Shown piece after piece: positions 7,623 to 15,142 of a DNA stretch of 64,000 nt (position 1 is its first letter; each line of letters starts with the position of its first letter). Location: contig NZ_BJKP01000005.1 of the NCBI RefSeq assembly GCF_008974145.1, positions 1-64,000 of the forward strand, in the 5' to 3' direction. The notes beneath the pieces are model-generated. The model was not told where the DNA came from and did not search any database. It worked only from the letters and a program-made list of their open reading frames with translations. The DNA is from Microcystis aeruginosa NIES-4325 (GTDB taxonomy: Bacteria > Cyanobacteriota > Cyanobacteriia > Cyanobacteriales > Microcystaceae). The position numbers and the translations under genes are program-made.

Positions 7623-9059
7623 CTAACCCCCACCCCCCAATTTTGAGCCTAATTCCCGCTTAATCCGGTTGAGAATCGAGGTTTCGTCGAGGGAATCGAG
7701 AATACTGGCCACCACTGCCTTCGGGCCATCGGGTCCCCAGGTGGCCCCATTAGCGAGATAGGTTTTCGTCACTTGGCCGATCGCGTAACAGGATACACCG
7801 GCAACTCCCGCTTGAGTCAGGGCGATAGAAGTATAGGGAAGGAGAGAAATGCCGCCAGTGGCAGGAATCGAGAGACCGAGTAATCCTTTTAGGGAACTTA
7901 AGCCCAAAACCGCTAAAAATTCGCTGGCACTAATACCCCCCATATTGAGGGCAATTTTTTGTAAAAGAGCGATCGCCCCCTGACGAGTTAAATCGATGCC
8001 GTATAAGCGAGAAAGAGCGAGAATCATGGCTAGATCGATAACTGCCCCCGTAAACAGATCCAACACCGTCACCGGATTAAGAGCGATCGCCGATGCTTTG
8101 ATCATCACTGCTTTTTGAATCAATTGATTAGCCCCGCGATCACGGATAGCCATTTTGCGGGCGACAATTTGCTCGTTTACCTCGTCCGCATACAGCATAG
8201 AATTGAGTGCTACGAGGGATTTACCCTCTCGCTCTAGAATTTCCAAAATTTTGATTTTCAGGGCTTCTATCTGGGGTTTTCCCCGAAATCGTTGCGTTTT
8301 TAGCCGTCCATCCTGCCCTTTAACCGTCTCCGCCAAGAGGGGAGAGGCTGCCACCATAACGATCTCATCGGGGGAGAGTAATTCTTTCACCCGTTCTGAG
8401 GCGATTTTCTCATAGATAGCGAGGCGATCAACTTCCGGATACTGATCGATTTTATTAAAGACCAAAATCATCGGTTTTCCCGCTTCCCGCAACTTGGCCA
8501 GGGCGGAAAATTCCACTTTGGTCATATCACCGGAGATGATAAAAAGGATTAAATCCACCTGCTGCGCCACCTGACAGGCGAGAATTTCCCTCGTTTGCCC
8601 ATCTACCTCATCAATACCCGGAGTATCAAGCAATTGCACCTGAGCATTACCCTGGCCGTTCAGGGTCAGACGCGCTAGATTGGGGAAGGTATCATCGCTG
8701 CTTAACTGCCAATTTACCCCTTTAATGGTGCGGGTAACTCCGTGCAGAGGACCGGTTGTAAAGATTTCTTGACCGACCAGAGCATTTAAAATCGAGGATT
8801 TTCCCCGGCCCACCAGTCCAAAAGCGGCAATTTGAATCAGGGATCGATCGAGTTTTTCTAGCAGGGCCACTAGGCGATCGATCTCCGCTTCTAGACCAAT
8901 TTTCTCGATCGAGGTAAGATCCAGACGCTCAACAAGTTTGCTCAGAGAATTGCGTGCCTGATTATAGTTGAGTTCTTCTTGAATAGTGCCGACACCTCGA
9001 AGCGCTTGTTCTAGGTCTTCGGTATTCCAAGCTCGATCGAGGAACGGGTCAGAGGTCAT
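7623..9059 (-). CDS. Era/dynamin-like GTPase with DUF697 C-terminal domain
   Basis: 478 residues. The GTPase core shows G1 GLVGRGKSSILNAL near residue 85, G3 LLDTPGIDEVDG near residue 145 and G4 VFNKIDQ near residue 205. The region from about residue 320 to the end is hydrophobic and alanine/glycine-rich (ASAIALNPVTVLDLFTGAVI, then QAGVAGVSCYAIGQV) and matches the DUF697 membrane-associated domain. Cyanobacteria carry several such GTPases; the cellular role is not established. It is transcribed alone, and the upstream space holds two tandem-repeat blocks. Confidence 0.85.
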   Translation of the reverse strand: MTSDPFLDRAWNTEDLEQALRGVGTIQEELNYNQARNSLSKLVERLDLTSIEKIGLEAEIDRLVALLEKLDRSLIQIAAFGLVGRGKSSILNALVGQEIFTTGPLHGVTRTIKGVNWQLSSDDTFPNLARLTLNGQGNAQVQLLDTPGIDEVDGQTREILACQVAQQVDLILFIISGDMTKVEFSALAKLREAGKPMILVFNKIDQYPEVDRLAIYEKIASERVKELLSPDEIVMVAASPLLAETVKGQDGRLKTQRFRGKPQIEALKIKILEILEREGKSLVALNSMLYADEVNEQIVARKMAIRDRGANQLIQKAVMIKASAIALNPVTVLDLFTGAVIDLAMILALSRLYGIDLTRQGAIALLQKIALNMGGISASEFLAVLGLSSLKGLLGLSIPATGGISLLPYTSIALTQAGVAGVSCYAIGQVTKTYLANGATWGPDGPKAVVASILDSLDETSILNRIKRELGSKLGGGG

Positions 9060-9061
9060 TT

Positions 9062-9103
9062 CAGTTATCAGTTATCAGTTATCAGTTATCAGTGATCAGT
9101 GAT
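9062..9103. repeat. Heptamer tandem repeat (STRR type)
   Basis: Four copies of CAGTTAT at 9062-9089 followed by two of CAGTGAT at 9090-9103. The reverse complement occurs as ATAACTG copies near 51130, and a shorter CAGTTAT pair lies near 50270. This is the short tandemly repeated heptamer class known from cyanobacteria. Confidence 0.85.
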
Positions 9104-9130
9104 TAAGTGGGTGGGTGTTAAAAATTGTCA

Positions 9131-9259
9131 GACACCCCCCTTATTAAGGGGGGATTAAGGGGGGATCAAGGGGGGATCAAGGGGGGATTAAGGGGGGATT
9201 AAGGGGCGATCAACACCCCCCTTATCAAGGGGGGATTAAGGGGGGATCAAGGGGGGAAC
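9131..9259. repeat. G-rich 11-bp tandem repeat array with inverted caps
   Basis: Units of AAGGGGGGATY run six times from 9146 to 9211 and three times from 9227 to 9259. Each block is preceded by ACACCCCCCTTATY, whose C6 tract can pair with any of the G6 tracts. One unit carries GGGGCG instead of GGGGGG. The array lies between the divergent GTPase and transglutaminase genes, about 45 bases upstream of the transglutaminase start. Confidence 0.9.
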
Positions 9260-9306
9260 CATCTTCAATTTAATTATAACCAGCTACTTTATCAAGGATA
9301 ATCAGG

Positions 9307-10215
9307 ATGAGTGTCATCTACGACTTGGAACACATCACCACCTATCATTATCGTAAACCGGTAACTTTTGGGGAACACCGGGCGATTTTTTTGCCTAGTG
9401 CCGGTCACGGTGAAAGAATTATCAGTTATTCTGTAGAGGCGAATATTGCCGCAAAAATGCGCTGGACTATGGATACTCTATCTAACAACGTGGTAGAGCT
9501 TGAATTTGCTGAACCAGCGTCAGAATTAATCGTTACCTGTCGATTACGGGCGGAACATTTTGGCTTAAAAGCGATCGCTGATTTTCCCCTCGCTCAACGG
9601 GCGATCGAAATTCCTGTCCAATATACCCCCGATGAATGGTTAGATCTAGTGGTGTTTATGCGTCCCCACGCCGAGGATGCCGACGGCAGCTTGGCAGCTT
9701 GGGCCAAAAGTTTTGTAGCGGGGGATCAAGATGATACCCTCGATGTCATGGCAAGAATGATGGCGGCTATCAAAGATAATTTTACCTACCAATCCCGGGA
9801 GAGTGAAGGAACTCAATCCCCCGGAGAAACCCTGCGGCTAAAGTCGGGAACTTGTCGCGATTATGCTTGGTTGATGATCGAAGCTTTGCGAAGATTGGGT
9901 TTAGCCTGTCGTTTTGTCAGTGGCTATCTCTACGATGCTGCCCTCGACGGTGGTGAAGTGGGAATGACTGGCTCTGGCGCTACCCATGCTTGGTTACAGG
10001 TTTATCTACCGGGGGCTGGTTGGCGTAATTATGATCCGACTAATCAAATTACCGCCGGCTTTGATTTAATTCGAGTGGCGATCGCTCGTCATCCCGGTCA
10101 AATCATACCTCTTTCTGGTTCTTGGTTTGGTGATGCTGATGACTTTTTGTCGATGGATGTTAAAGTGACCATTCGCAAGCTGGGGACGCTGCCAGATTTT
10201 GATCCGAGGGAATAG
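9307..10215 (+). CDS. Transglutaminase-like (bacterial type) protein
   Basis: 302 residues with two recognised parts. An N-terminal beta domain (residues 1-85, YDLEHITTYHYRKPVTFGEH) is typical of bacterial transglutaminase-like proteins. A papain-fold core follows, with catalytic Cys in SGTCRDYAWLMIEALRRLG (near residue 182), His in GATHAWLQVYLPG and Asp in GWRNYDPTN. There is no signal peptide, so it is probably cytoplasmic. The family includes proteases and amidases as well as cross-linking enzymes; the substrate is unknown. The start ATGAGTGTCATC lies about 45 bases after the G-rich repeat. Confidence 0.9.
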   Translation: MSVIYDLEHITTYHYRKPVTFGEHRAIFLPSAGHGERIISYSVEANIAAKMRWTMDTLSNNVVELEFAEPASELIVTCRLRAEHFGLKAIADFPLAQRAIEIPVQYTPDEWLDLVVFMRPHAEDADGSLAAWAKSFVAGDQDDTLDVMARMMAAIKDNFTYQSRESEGTQSPGETLRLKSGTCRDYAWLMIEALRRLGLACRFVSGYLYDAALDGGEVGMTGSGATHAWLQVYLPGAGWRNYDPTNQITAGFDLIRVAIARHPGQIIPLSGSWFGDADDFLSMDVKVTIRKLGTLPDFDPRE

Positions 10216-10251
10216 GTTGAATTATCGGGTTTTTCCTTGACTGGCGATCGC

Positions 10252-10284
10252 AGAAAACGGGTTTCTCGGGGAAACCCGTTTTCT
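10252..10284. terminator. Perfect 14-bp hairpin after the transglutaminase gene
   Basis: Arms AGAAAACGGGTTTC (10252-10265) and GAAACCCGTTTTCT (10271-10284) pair perfectly around a 5-base loop. It can act as a bidirectional terminator, although there is no long T run beyond the stem. The GGGTTTC core is shared with the hairpin at 10461, so it may also be a dispersed palindromic repeat. Confidence 0.65.
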
Positions 10285-10346
10285 ACTCATGCAATAAAGC
10301 GAAGATTGCCGTTAGGTCATAGCATTTTTATCGATTTTTGTCAAGA

Positions 10347-10442
10347 TATAGCGGTTCTCGTATCTGTGCGGCACACTTAAACCTTTGCTGATTAAGTTGT
10401 TCAGGATCGGGAATGTACCTCTTGTGAATCAGAAACGCTATA
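10347..10442. repeat. 96-bp MITE-like element, copy 1
   Basis: The segment starts TATAGCGGTTCTC and ends AGAAACGCTATA, giving imperfect terminal inverted repeats. It aligns without gaps over all 96 bases, at roughly three quarters identity, to the reverse complement of 10819-10914. It lies between two hairpin repeats in non-coding DNA. TA at both borders suggests the IS630/Tc1-mariner target preference. Confidence 0.75.
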
Positions 10443-10460
10443 TATTTGACACAATTTATT

Positions 10461-10493
10461 AGAAAAAGGGTTTCTAAAAGAAACCCTTTTTCT
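10461..10493. repeat. Perfect 14-bp palindromic hairpin, second copy type
   Basis: Arms AGAAAAAGGGTTTC (10461-10474) and GAAACCCTTTTTCT (10480-10493) enclose TAAAA. The design matches the hairpin at 10252-10284, with the changes in one arm compensated in the other. It sits about 47 bases before the DUF433 gene. The adjoining sequence GTAATTAATTTTGCTTAGGT recurs near 47666. Confidence 0.75.
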
Positions 10494-10539
10494 GTTTTCC
10501 AACTAATCCTAATGTGTAATTAATTTTGCTTAGGTACTT

Positions 10540-10764
10540 ATGAGTTACCAAAACATTATTACCATTGAACCAGGAAAACGAAGCGGAAAACTCTGCATTC
10601 GAGGAATGCGTATAACTGTGTACGATATTCTAGAATATTTAGCGGGAGGAATGACAGAAGCAAAAATTCTTGAGGATTTTTCAGAATTAACTTCCGAGGA
10701 TATCAAAGCTTGTTTGGCTTTTGCTGCTGATCGAGAGAAGAAATTATTTATCACCTCTTTATGA
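10540..10764 (+). CDS. DUF433-family antitoxin
   Basis: A 74-residue protein with the DUF433 signature: ITIEPGKRSGKLCIRGMRIT, then VYDILEYLAGGMTEAKIL and LTSEDIKACLAFAADRE. DUF433 proteins are small winged-helix DNA-binding proteins that pair with DUF5615 PIN-like proteins as VapBC-like modules. The next gene begins at ATGA, overlapping this stop codon, which confirms the usual coupling. This gene is intact although its partner is split. It may still repress its own promoter. Confidence 0.88.
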   Translation: MSYQNIITIEPGKRSGKLCIRGMRITVYDILEYLAGGMTEAKILEDFSELTSEDIKACLAFAADREKKLFITSL

Positions 10765-11187
10765 AACTGTTATTAGATGAAAATTTGTCAGATCGTATTA
10801 TTGATAAAATAATTGATTTATAACGTTTCCTGTTTGCAAGAGGTACATTACCGGTGATTAAAAGCTTAATCAACGAAGGTTTAACTGTGCCACATAGGCG
10901 TGAGAAACGCTATATATTCTGATTCTCAGCACGTCAAGACTTTAGGACTGATCAATACTGATGATGCACTTATCTGGGAATTTGCCAAATTCAACAATTT
11001 TGGCATTGTCTCTAAAGACTCCGATTTTCATCAGCGCAGTCTATTATATGGTCATCCACCAAAATTTATCTATCTTCGTATTGGCAATAGTCCCACTTCA
11101 AAAATTATCGAAATTTTAAGGGATAATTTTTTAATCATTATTAAATTTTACAATAGTGCAACAGAAAGTATGCTGATATTAAGTTGA
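10761..11187 (+). pseudogene. DUF5615 PIN-like toxin split by a MITE
   Basis: The N-terminus MKLLLDENLSDRIIDKIIDL is typical of DUF5615 (the acidic DEN motif belongs to the PIN active site). TAA at 10821, inside a 96-bp repeat, ends it after 20 codons. The frame resumes beyond the repeat: YSDSQHVKTLGL, DDALIWEFAKFNNFGIVSKD, SDFHQR, PPKFIYLRIGNS, to the stop near 11187. Removing the insert rejoins DL and YSDSQ in frame. A GTG at 10900 inside the repeat could start a truncated product lacking the first acidic residues, so activity is unlikely. Confidence 0.85.
10819..10914. repeat. 96-bp MITE-like element, copy 2, inside the DUF5615 gene
   Basis: It starts TATAACGTTTCC and ends GAGAAACGCTATA. 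In reverse complement it matches the element at 10347-10442 end to end with no gap. The host gene shows the empty-site reading GATTTA|TATTCT, so the insertion duplicated a TA dinucleotide. It carries no coding capacity of its own. Confidence 0.85.
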
Positions 11188-11275
11188 GTGTGAGCGCATC
11201 ATCTTGCGATCGCTGATTTTGTAAGGTGCGTATTTGCGGCAATAATCTCTGATAAAATGCCTCTTAGGTTAACTA

Positions 11276-11854
11276 CTATAAGAATTTTCTATCGTGTTGA
11301 GGACGACAGGGGCTGCCCCAAGCGACCTTTTGAGCGGGAATATCGGCAAATACGCTACTTCTTGCCCCAATAACAACATTAGAGCCAATTTTTACCCCCG
11401 GAGCCAAAAAACAATCGGCCGCGATCCATGTACCATTACCGATGAGGATGGGAGTGGTTTTTAAGCCAAAAGAGCGATCGCCTGGATCGTGACTACCAGT
11501 GCAAAGATAGCATTTTTGAGAAATCACACAATGACTGCCGATGGTAACGTTATCTAAACTATAAATCACCACATCATCGCCGATCCAAGTATAATCACCG
11601 ATCGCCACTTTCCAAGGATAAGTCACCCTTACCGTCGGGCGAATTTTCACCCCAAGGCCGATTTTAGCCCCAAATAGCCGCAAAACAGCACAGCGAAAGC
11701 TATCCATCTGGTGCAAACTGAGGGGAAAAAGAATTGCCTGTACTAACCACCAAAGTAGGATAATCGGATTAGAACGACCGCGCTCGAACCAAGATTGATC
11801 GTAGGTACGCAGATCTAGCCACGCTTCCTCATCGGTGCGGATTTCTGGGGACAT
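11276..11854 (-). CDS. WcaF-type acetyltransferase, HpsU-like
   Basis: A 192-residue left-handed beta-helix acyltransferase with hexapeptide repeats (VTIGSHCVISQKCYLCTGSH, WIAADCFLAPGVKIG, SNVVIGARSSVF). The likely catalytic His is in CTGSHD. WcaF-like enzymes O-acetylate sugars of extracellular polysaccharides. The N-terminal region DLRTYDQSWFERGR and a hydrophobic helix (ILLWWLVQAILFPL) match the cyanobacterial group annotated as HpsU in hormogonium polysaccharide clusters. It follows a glycosyltransferase by 5 bases, so the two probably form an operon for polysaccharide assembly. Confidence 0.85.
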   Translation of the reverse strand: MSPEIRTDEEAWLDLRTYDQSWFERGRSNPIILLWWLVQAILFPLSLHQMDSFRCAVLRLFGAKIGLGVKIRPTVRVTYPWKVAIGDYTWIGDDVVIYSLDNVTIGSHCVISQKCYLCTGSHDPGDRSFGLKTTPILIGNGTWIAADCFLAPGVKIGSNVVIGARSSVFADIPAQKVAWGSPCRPQHDRKFL

Positions 11855-11859
11855 AGGAC

Positions 11860-12810
11860 TTATTTAATCATTTCTGCGGGTTGAGGTTCCGAGGGTTTAA
11901 CGGGGGGATTAGCCTGGGCATTAACGTTTAATTTACCCCCAAATCTCCGTAATTCGTACAATTTAACCCCTATTTGGTATTCGTACTGACTCAAAAGACG
12001 ACCGTAGATATAACCAGCTTTGCCATCCAAGAAACCGAGACGGATAAAATAAAAGAGAATAAAGCGCAGCAGCGGTTTAAAGGGCAGTTTTACCCAAATT
12101 TTCTTTAAAAAGCGTTTTCTCTGCACCGCATCACCGAACAGGTTCGCTCCGATCGTGCCACTTTCGTCATTACCCGTGAGAATATTGTAATAAACCCGCG
12201 CTTCCCAGTTGGAATAACGATTATGTCTTTCTAACCAATGATAGATATCGCGGAAATCGATGTGCAGCATATCATTTTTGAGATAGCCCACCTTGCCATC
12301 GAGGATAACGTGTTCGTGAACTTCGTTATCTCCCGTGTTGGGGATATCTTCCGTGTTTAAATTCTCGTATCTGCCAGACTTATGTTTAAATAAGCGCAGA
12401 TTCCAGTCGGGATACTTGCCACCATAACGGATCCATTGTCCGAGGAAGAAGACGCGACGATTGAGATAATAACCGTTATAGTTTGGATATTGGATCACGG
12501 TGGCGATTTCATCCCATAGTTCAGGGGTGATTCTCTCATCACAATCGACGATTAATACCCATTCATTGCGAAAGGGCAGGTTATCGAGGGACCAGTTTTT
12601 CTTTTTCGGCCAACGACCATTAAAATGAAATTGGACTACATTAGCCCCGTAGTTGGTAGATATTTCGATCGAGCGATCGCTACTTTGGGAATCGACGACA
12701 AACACTTCATCAGCCCTAGCAACACTCTCTAAACAAGCGGGAAGGTTGGATTCCTCGTTTTTAGCGGGAATTAACACCGAAACGGGAATTTTTTCTGATT
12801 GACTAAACAT
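11860..12810 (-). CDS. Family 2 glycosyltransferase (WaaE/KdtX-like)
   Basis: 316 residues. The GT-A fold shows PVSVLIPAKNEESNLPACLE at the N-terminus, VDSQSSDRSIE, and WVLIVDCDERITPELW with the DxD metal site (DCD) near residue 95. The long C-terminal part contains basic and aromatic stretches (RFILFYFIRLGFLDGKAGYI) that probably lie against the membrane. This subgroup resembles WaaE/KdtX sugar transferases. The donor and acceptor sugars are unknown. It is followed after 5 bases by the WcaF-type acetyltransferase, which suggests joint work on an exopolysaccharide or lipopolysaccharide. Confidence 0.87.
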   Translation of the reverse strand: MFSQSEKIPVSVLIPAKNEESNLPACLESVARADEVFVVDSQSSDRSIEISTNYGANVVQFHFNGRWPKKKNWSLDNLPFRNEWVLIVDCDERITPELWDEIATVIQYPNYNGYYLNRRVFFLGQWIRYGGKYPDWNLRLFKHKSGRYENLNTEDIPNTGDNEVHEHVILDGKVGYLKNDMLHIDFRDIYHWLERHNRYSNWEARVYYNILTGNDESGTIGANLFGDAVQRKRFLKKIWVKLPFKPLLRFILFYFIRLGFLDGKAGYIYGRLLSQYEYQIGVKLYELRRFGGKLNVNAQANPPVKPSEPQPAEMIK

Positions 12811-13017
12811 TGGTACACTGTGGCTAGGTAGAGTGTTCGCATCTTTCCTTAAAACCCTGAGTTACTCAGAAGGCGAGAACTAGGACTTAAGATTTTTCTT
12901 GATCTTACTATACCTTATTTGGTTTTTTACGCTATTTCTAAGCTTGAACCCAAGAGTGCCACTCCTAGAGACTTGCATATTCTCCCGGAAAATAGTGAAA
13001 AATTTGATCGCTAATTT

Positions 13018-13683
13018 CTAACTGCGAAATAGACGACTATACTGGGTTTCGTGGTTCATACTGGCAAAACTTAGCCCCCAACTCCAACTACTCAGGTTTT
13101 CATCGGCTAAACTGATAATATCTGCTGTTGCTGTTAATAAACTGGGCTGCAAACCGATCAGAAGCGATTGTCCTGGAGTTTGTCCAAGGGGAATTAAACG
13201 CAGTCCTGCATTGATTAAATTACTTACCCAACTGTGTAAATAGCCTAAAACCGCTAATTCTTCCCCAATTTGCCAATGACTTGCCCCGATCGCAAAAGCG
13301 GTGGCATAATTAGCCTGTTCCGGTAGATTATCTCTGTCCGCTGCTAACTCCCGCAATAAGTTTAACAGCGATCGCCCCATTTGCCAGCTTTGTTGTCTTA
13401 ATTCGGCTGTTTCCCGCGTTGCCGATAACCAATTGTCCCAATAATTAAGTTTTGTAAAATCCCCTTGACAAAAACAACGATATACCCTCACCAAAACAGC
13501 CGTTTCTAAGCGAATCGAGCCTTGACAAAGCGATCGCTCTAACCAATCATTTAAGGTGGCACTATTGGAGATAATCCCTTTTTCGACGAGGGTTTCTAGC
13601 CCTTCGGAATAACTATAGGCCCCCACGGGTAAAATGGGACTAGCCAATTGTAATAAACACAAAAGTTCTTTTTGATCGAGCAT
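13018..13683 (-). CDS. ureF: Urease accessory protein UreF
   Basis: UreF joins UreD and UreG in the complex that loads nickel into urease in the cytoplasm. The 221 residues match the family. Signatures are [20 protein letters not shown] at the N-terminus, [22 protein letters not shown] near residue 150 and a C-terminal [21 protein letters not shown]. No other urease gene is in the window, as is common in cyanobacteria where ure genes are dispersed. Together with the guanidine operon at 31-37 kb it suggests the cell can use the urea released from guanidine. Confidence 0.95.
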   Translation of the reverse strand: MLDQKELLCLLQLASPILPVGAYSYSEGLETLVEKGIISNSATLNDWLERSLCQGSIRLETAVLVRVYRCFCQGDFTKLNYWDNWLSATRETAELRQQSWQMGRSLLNLLRELAADRDNLPEQANYATAFAIGASHWQIGEELAVLGYLHSWVSNLINAGLRLIPLGQTPGQSLLIGLQPSLLTATADIISLADENLSSWSWGLSFASMNHETQYSRLFRS

Positions 13684-13792
13684 AGAAAACCGAGAAAATT
13701 GTCCCTAACACAATTAGGGAAATGCTTGGCGCTTTGCGGCACTCTCTGAATTATACCGGGGTTAATAGCCACAATTATAACCTGCTCTACTT

Positions 13793-14404
13793 ATGTCCTC
13801 ACGAGAACAGCATTTTCTGAAAATAAATCTTGTCGTTCTTCTCTTAATTTTAGCTTTGATTGCTGGGATTGATCGGGCAAAATTAAACTCTAGTCTTTTA
13901 TTTTATCCTCCCGCTACTCCCCCAACTCCGATCGCTGGTTTATTAACCCATTCTTTTCAGTTTCTTTGTTGTTTACCCCCGATTGTTTGCCTTTTTAGTT
14001 ATGCTTTATTATCCCGCAAGACAACTTCCAATAATTTTTACATTTTTTTGCTTTTTTCTGGTATAATAACGGGACTTTTTGCCATCAATGAAATCTTCAG
14101 AATTCATATCATTCTCCTCTATTTTAATATTCCCAAATTCTTGACTATCTCTGTTTATGCCCTGACAATTCTGATTTATGGTTTAGTATTTTGGCGACAA
14201 ATAAGACAAACTTATTACCAAATTTTAATCATCGCTTTAGCACTTTTAACTTTTGCGATCACTATCGATTTTCTCCAGATTAACAATCGAGGTTTTGCTA
14301 GTCTAAGTGAAGGAATTCCCAAACTGTTAAGCGCAGTGAATCTAGCCAGCTATTTTTGGGATGTATGTTTTCAAGAAATTTCAGCCCAGATCAAATCAAA
14401 ATAA
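13793..14404 (+). CDS. Multi-spanning membrane protein, unknown function
   Basis: A 203-residue hydrophobic protein with about five predicted membrane segments (LVVLLLILALIAGI, LLCCLPPIVCLFSYALL-like stretch near residue 65, IFLLFSGIITGLFAI, IHIILLYFNI, ILIIALALLTFAITI). No enzyme motif is visible. It is divergent from ureF and convergent with moaB, one base apart from the moaB stop region. The family is not recognised. Confidence 0.75.
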   Translation: MSSREQHFLKINLVVLLLILALIAGIDRAKLNSSLLFYPPATPPTPIAGLLTHSFQFLCCLPPIVCLFSYALLSRKTTSNNFYIFLLFSGIITGLFAINEIFRIHIILLYFNIPKFLTISVYALTILIYGLVFWRQIRQTYYQILIIALALLTFAITIDFLQINNRGFASLSEGIPKLLSAVNLASYFWDVCFQEISAQIKSK

Positions 14405-14405
14405 A

Positions 14406-14909
14406 TTATCCATTTAGCTGTTTAACCAGATGTGATATTTCGGGAAGAATCAGTTTTTCTAGGGCTAATTTAACGGCATTAGTGGAACCAGGTAGAGAAA
14501 AGACTAATAAGTTTTGATAAACCCCAGCTATTGCCCTCGATGCCATGGCACGGGAGCCAATTTCTTGATAGCTGAGATAACGAAATAATTCGCCAAAACC
14601 GGGCAAAGTGATCCTTAATAAAGGTACTAAAGCATCGTATGTATTGTCCCTGGGAGCAATACCTGTACCCCCATTGAGAATTAAGACTTTTATCTGATTT
14701 TGATTGCTAATCTCTGGTAGGATTGCTTGAATTTGTAAGGGTTGATCGGGGATAATTAAATATAGACCGATATCATGACCCGATCGAGTTAGTAACTCTT
14801 GAATTATTTGGCCACTTCTATCCGTCTCTGGGGTACGAGTATCGCTCACCGTGACTACGGCACAGGTAAGGTGAAGGGGGGTGGTGTCGGGATGGGGAAT
14901 AAAGGTCAT
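14406..14909 (-). CDS. moaB: Molybdenum cofactor biosynthesis protein, MoaB/MogA type
   Basis: 167 residues of the MoaB/Mog fold, which binds molybdopterin and adenylates it before molybdenum insertion. Visible motifs are AVVTVSDTRTPETDRSGQII at the N-terminus, LILNGGTGIAPRDNTYDAL near residue 80 and FSLPGSTNAVKLALEKLILP at the C-terminus. Molybdenum cofactor is needed for nitrate reductase. The gene is single here. MoaB and MogA cannot be separated reliably by eye; length and lack of fusion favour MoaB. Confidence 0.9.
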   Translation of the reverse strand: MTFIPHPDTTPLHLTCAVVTVSDTRTPETDRSGQIIQELLTRSGHDIGLYLIIPDQPLQIQAILPEISNQNQIKVLILNGGTGIAPRDNTYDALVPLLRITLPGFGELFRYLSYQEIGSRAMASRAIAGVYQNLLVFSLPGSTNAVKLALEKLILPEISHLVKQLNG

Positions 14910-15142
14910 AATTAGCGATCAGCTGGGGGTTCGAGAAAAACAAGTATTCAGAACAAATGTATGTACTAACTGGCCAGTGCAGTCACCCTAGAATAAAAAA
15001 CTTAACTTTGGCAAGTATTGCCGATTTTTGCTGGTTTTTGGAACCTTTTCGCTGGTAATGATGACAAGGTAAAAGGATCTTCTAGAGAACAGATTATCCC
15101 AAAATAACAAAATCGAGATTATCATCTAAATTGGTATAGATT

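Noticed and set aside
9062-9259. CRISPR-like array
   Set aside because: The repeat units are 7 and 11 bp, contiguous, with no unique spacers and no cas genes.
10900-11187. Intact small gene starting at GTG 10900
   Set aside because: The start codon lies in the inserted MITE; the frame is the 3' part of the split DUF5615 gene.
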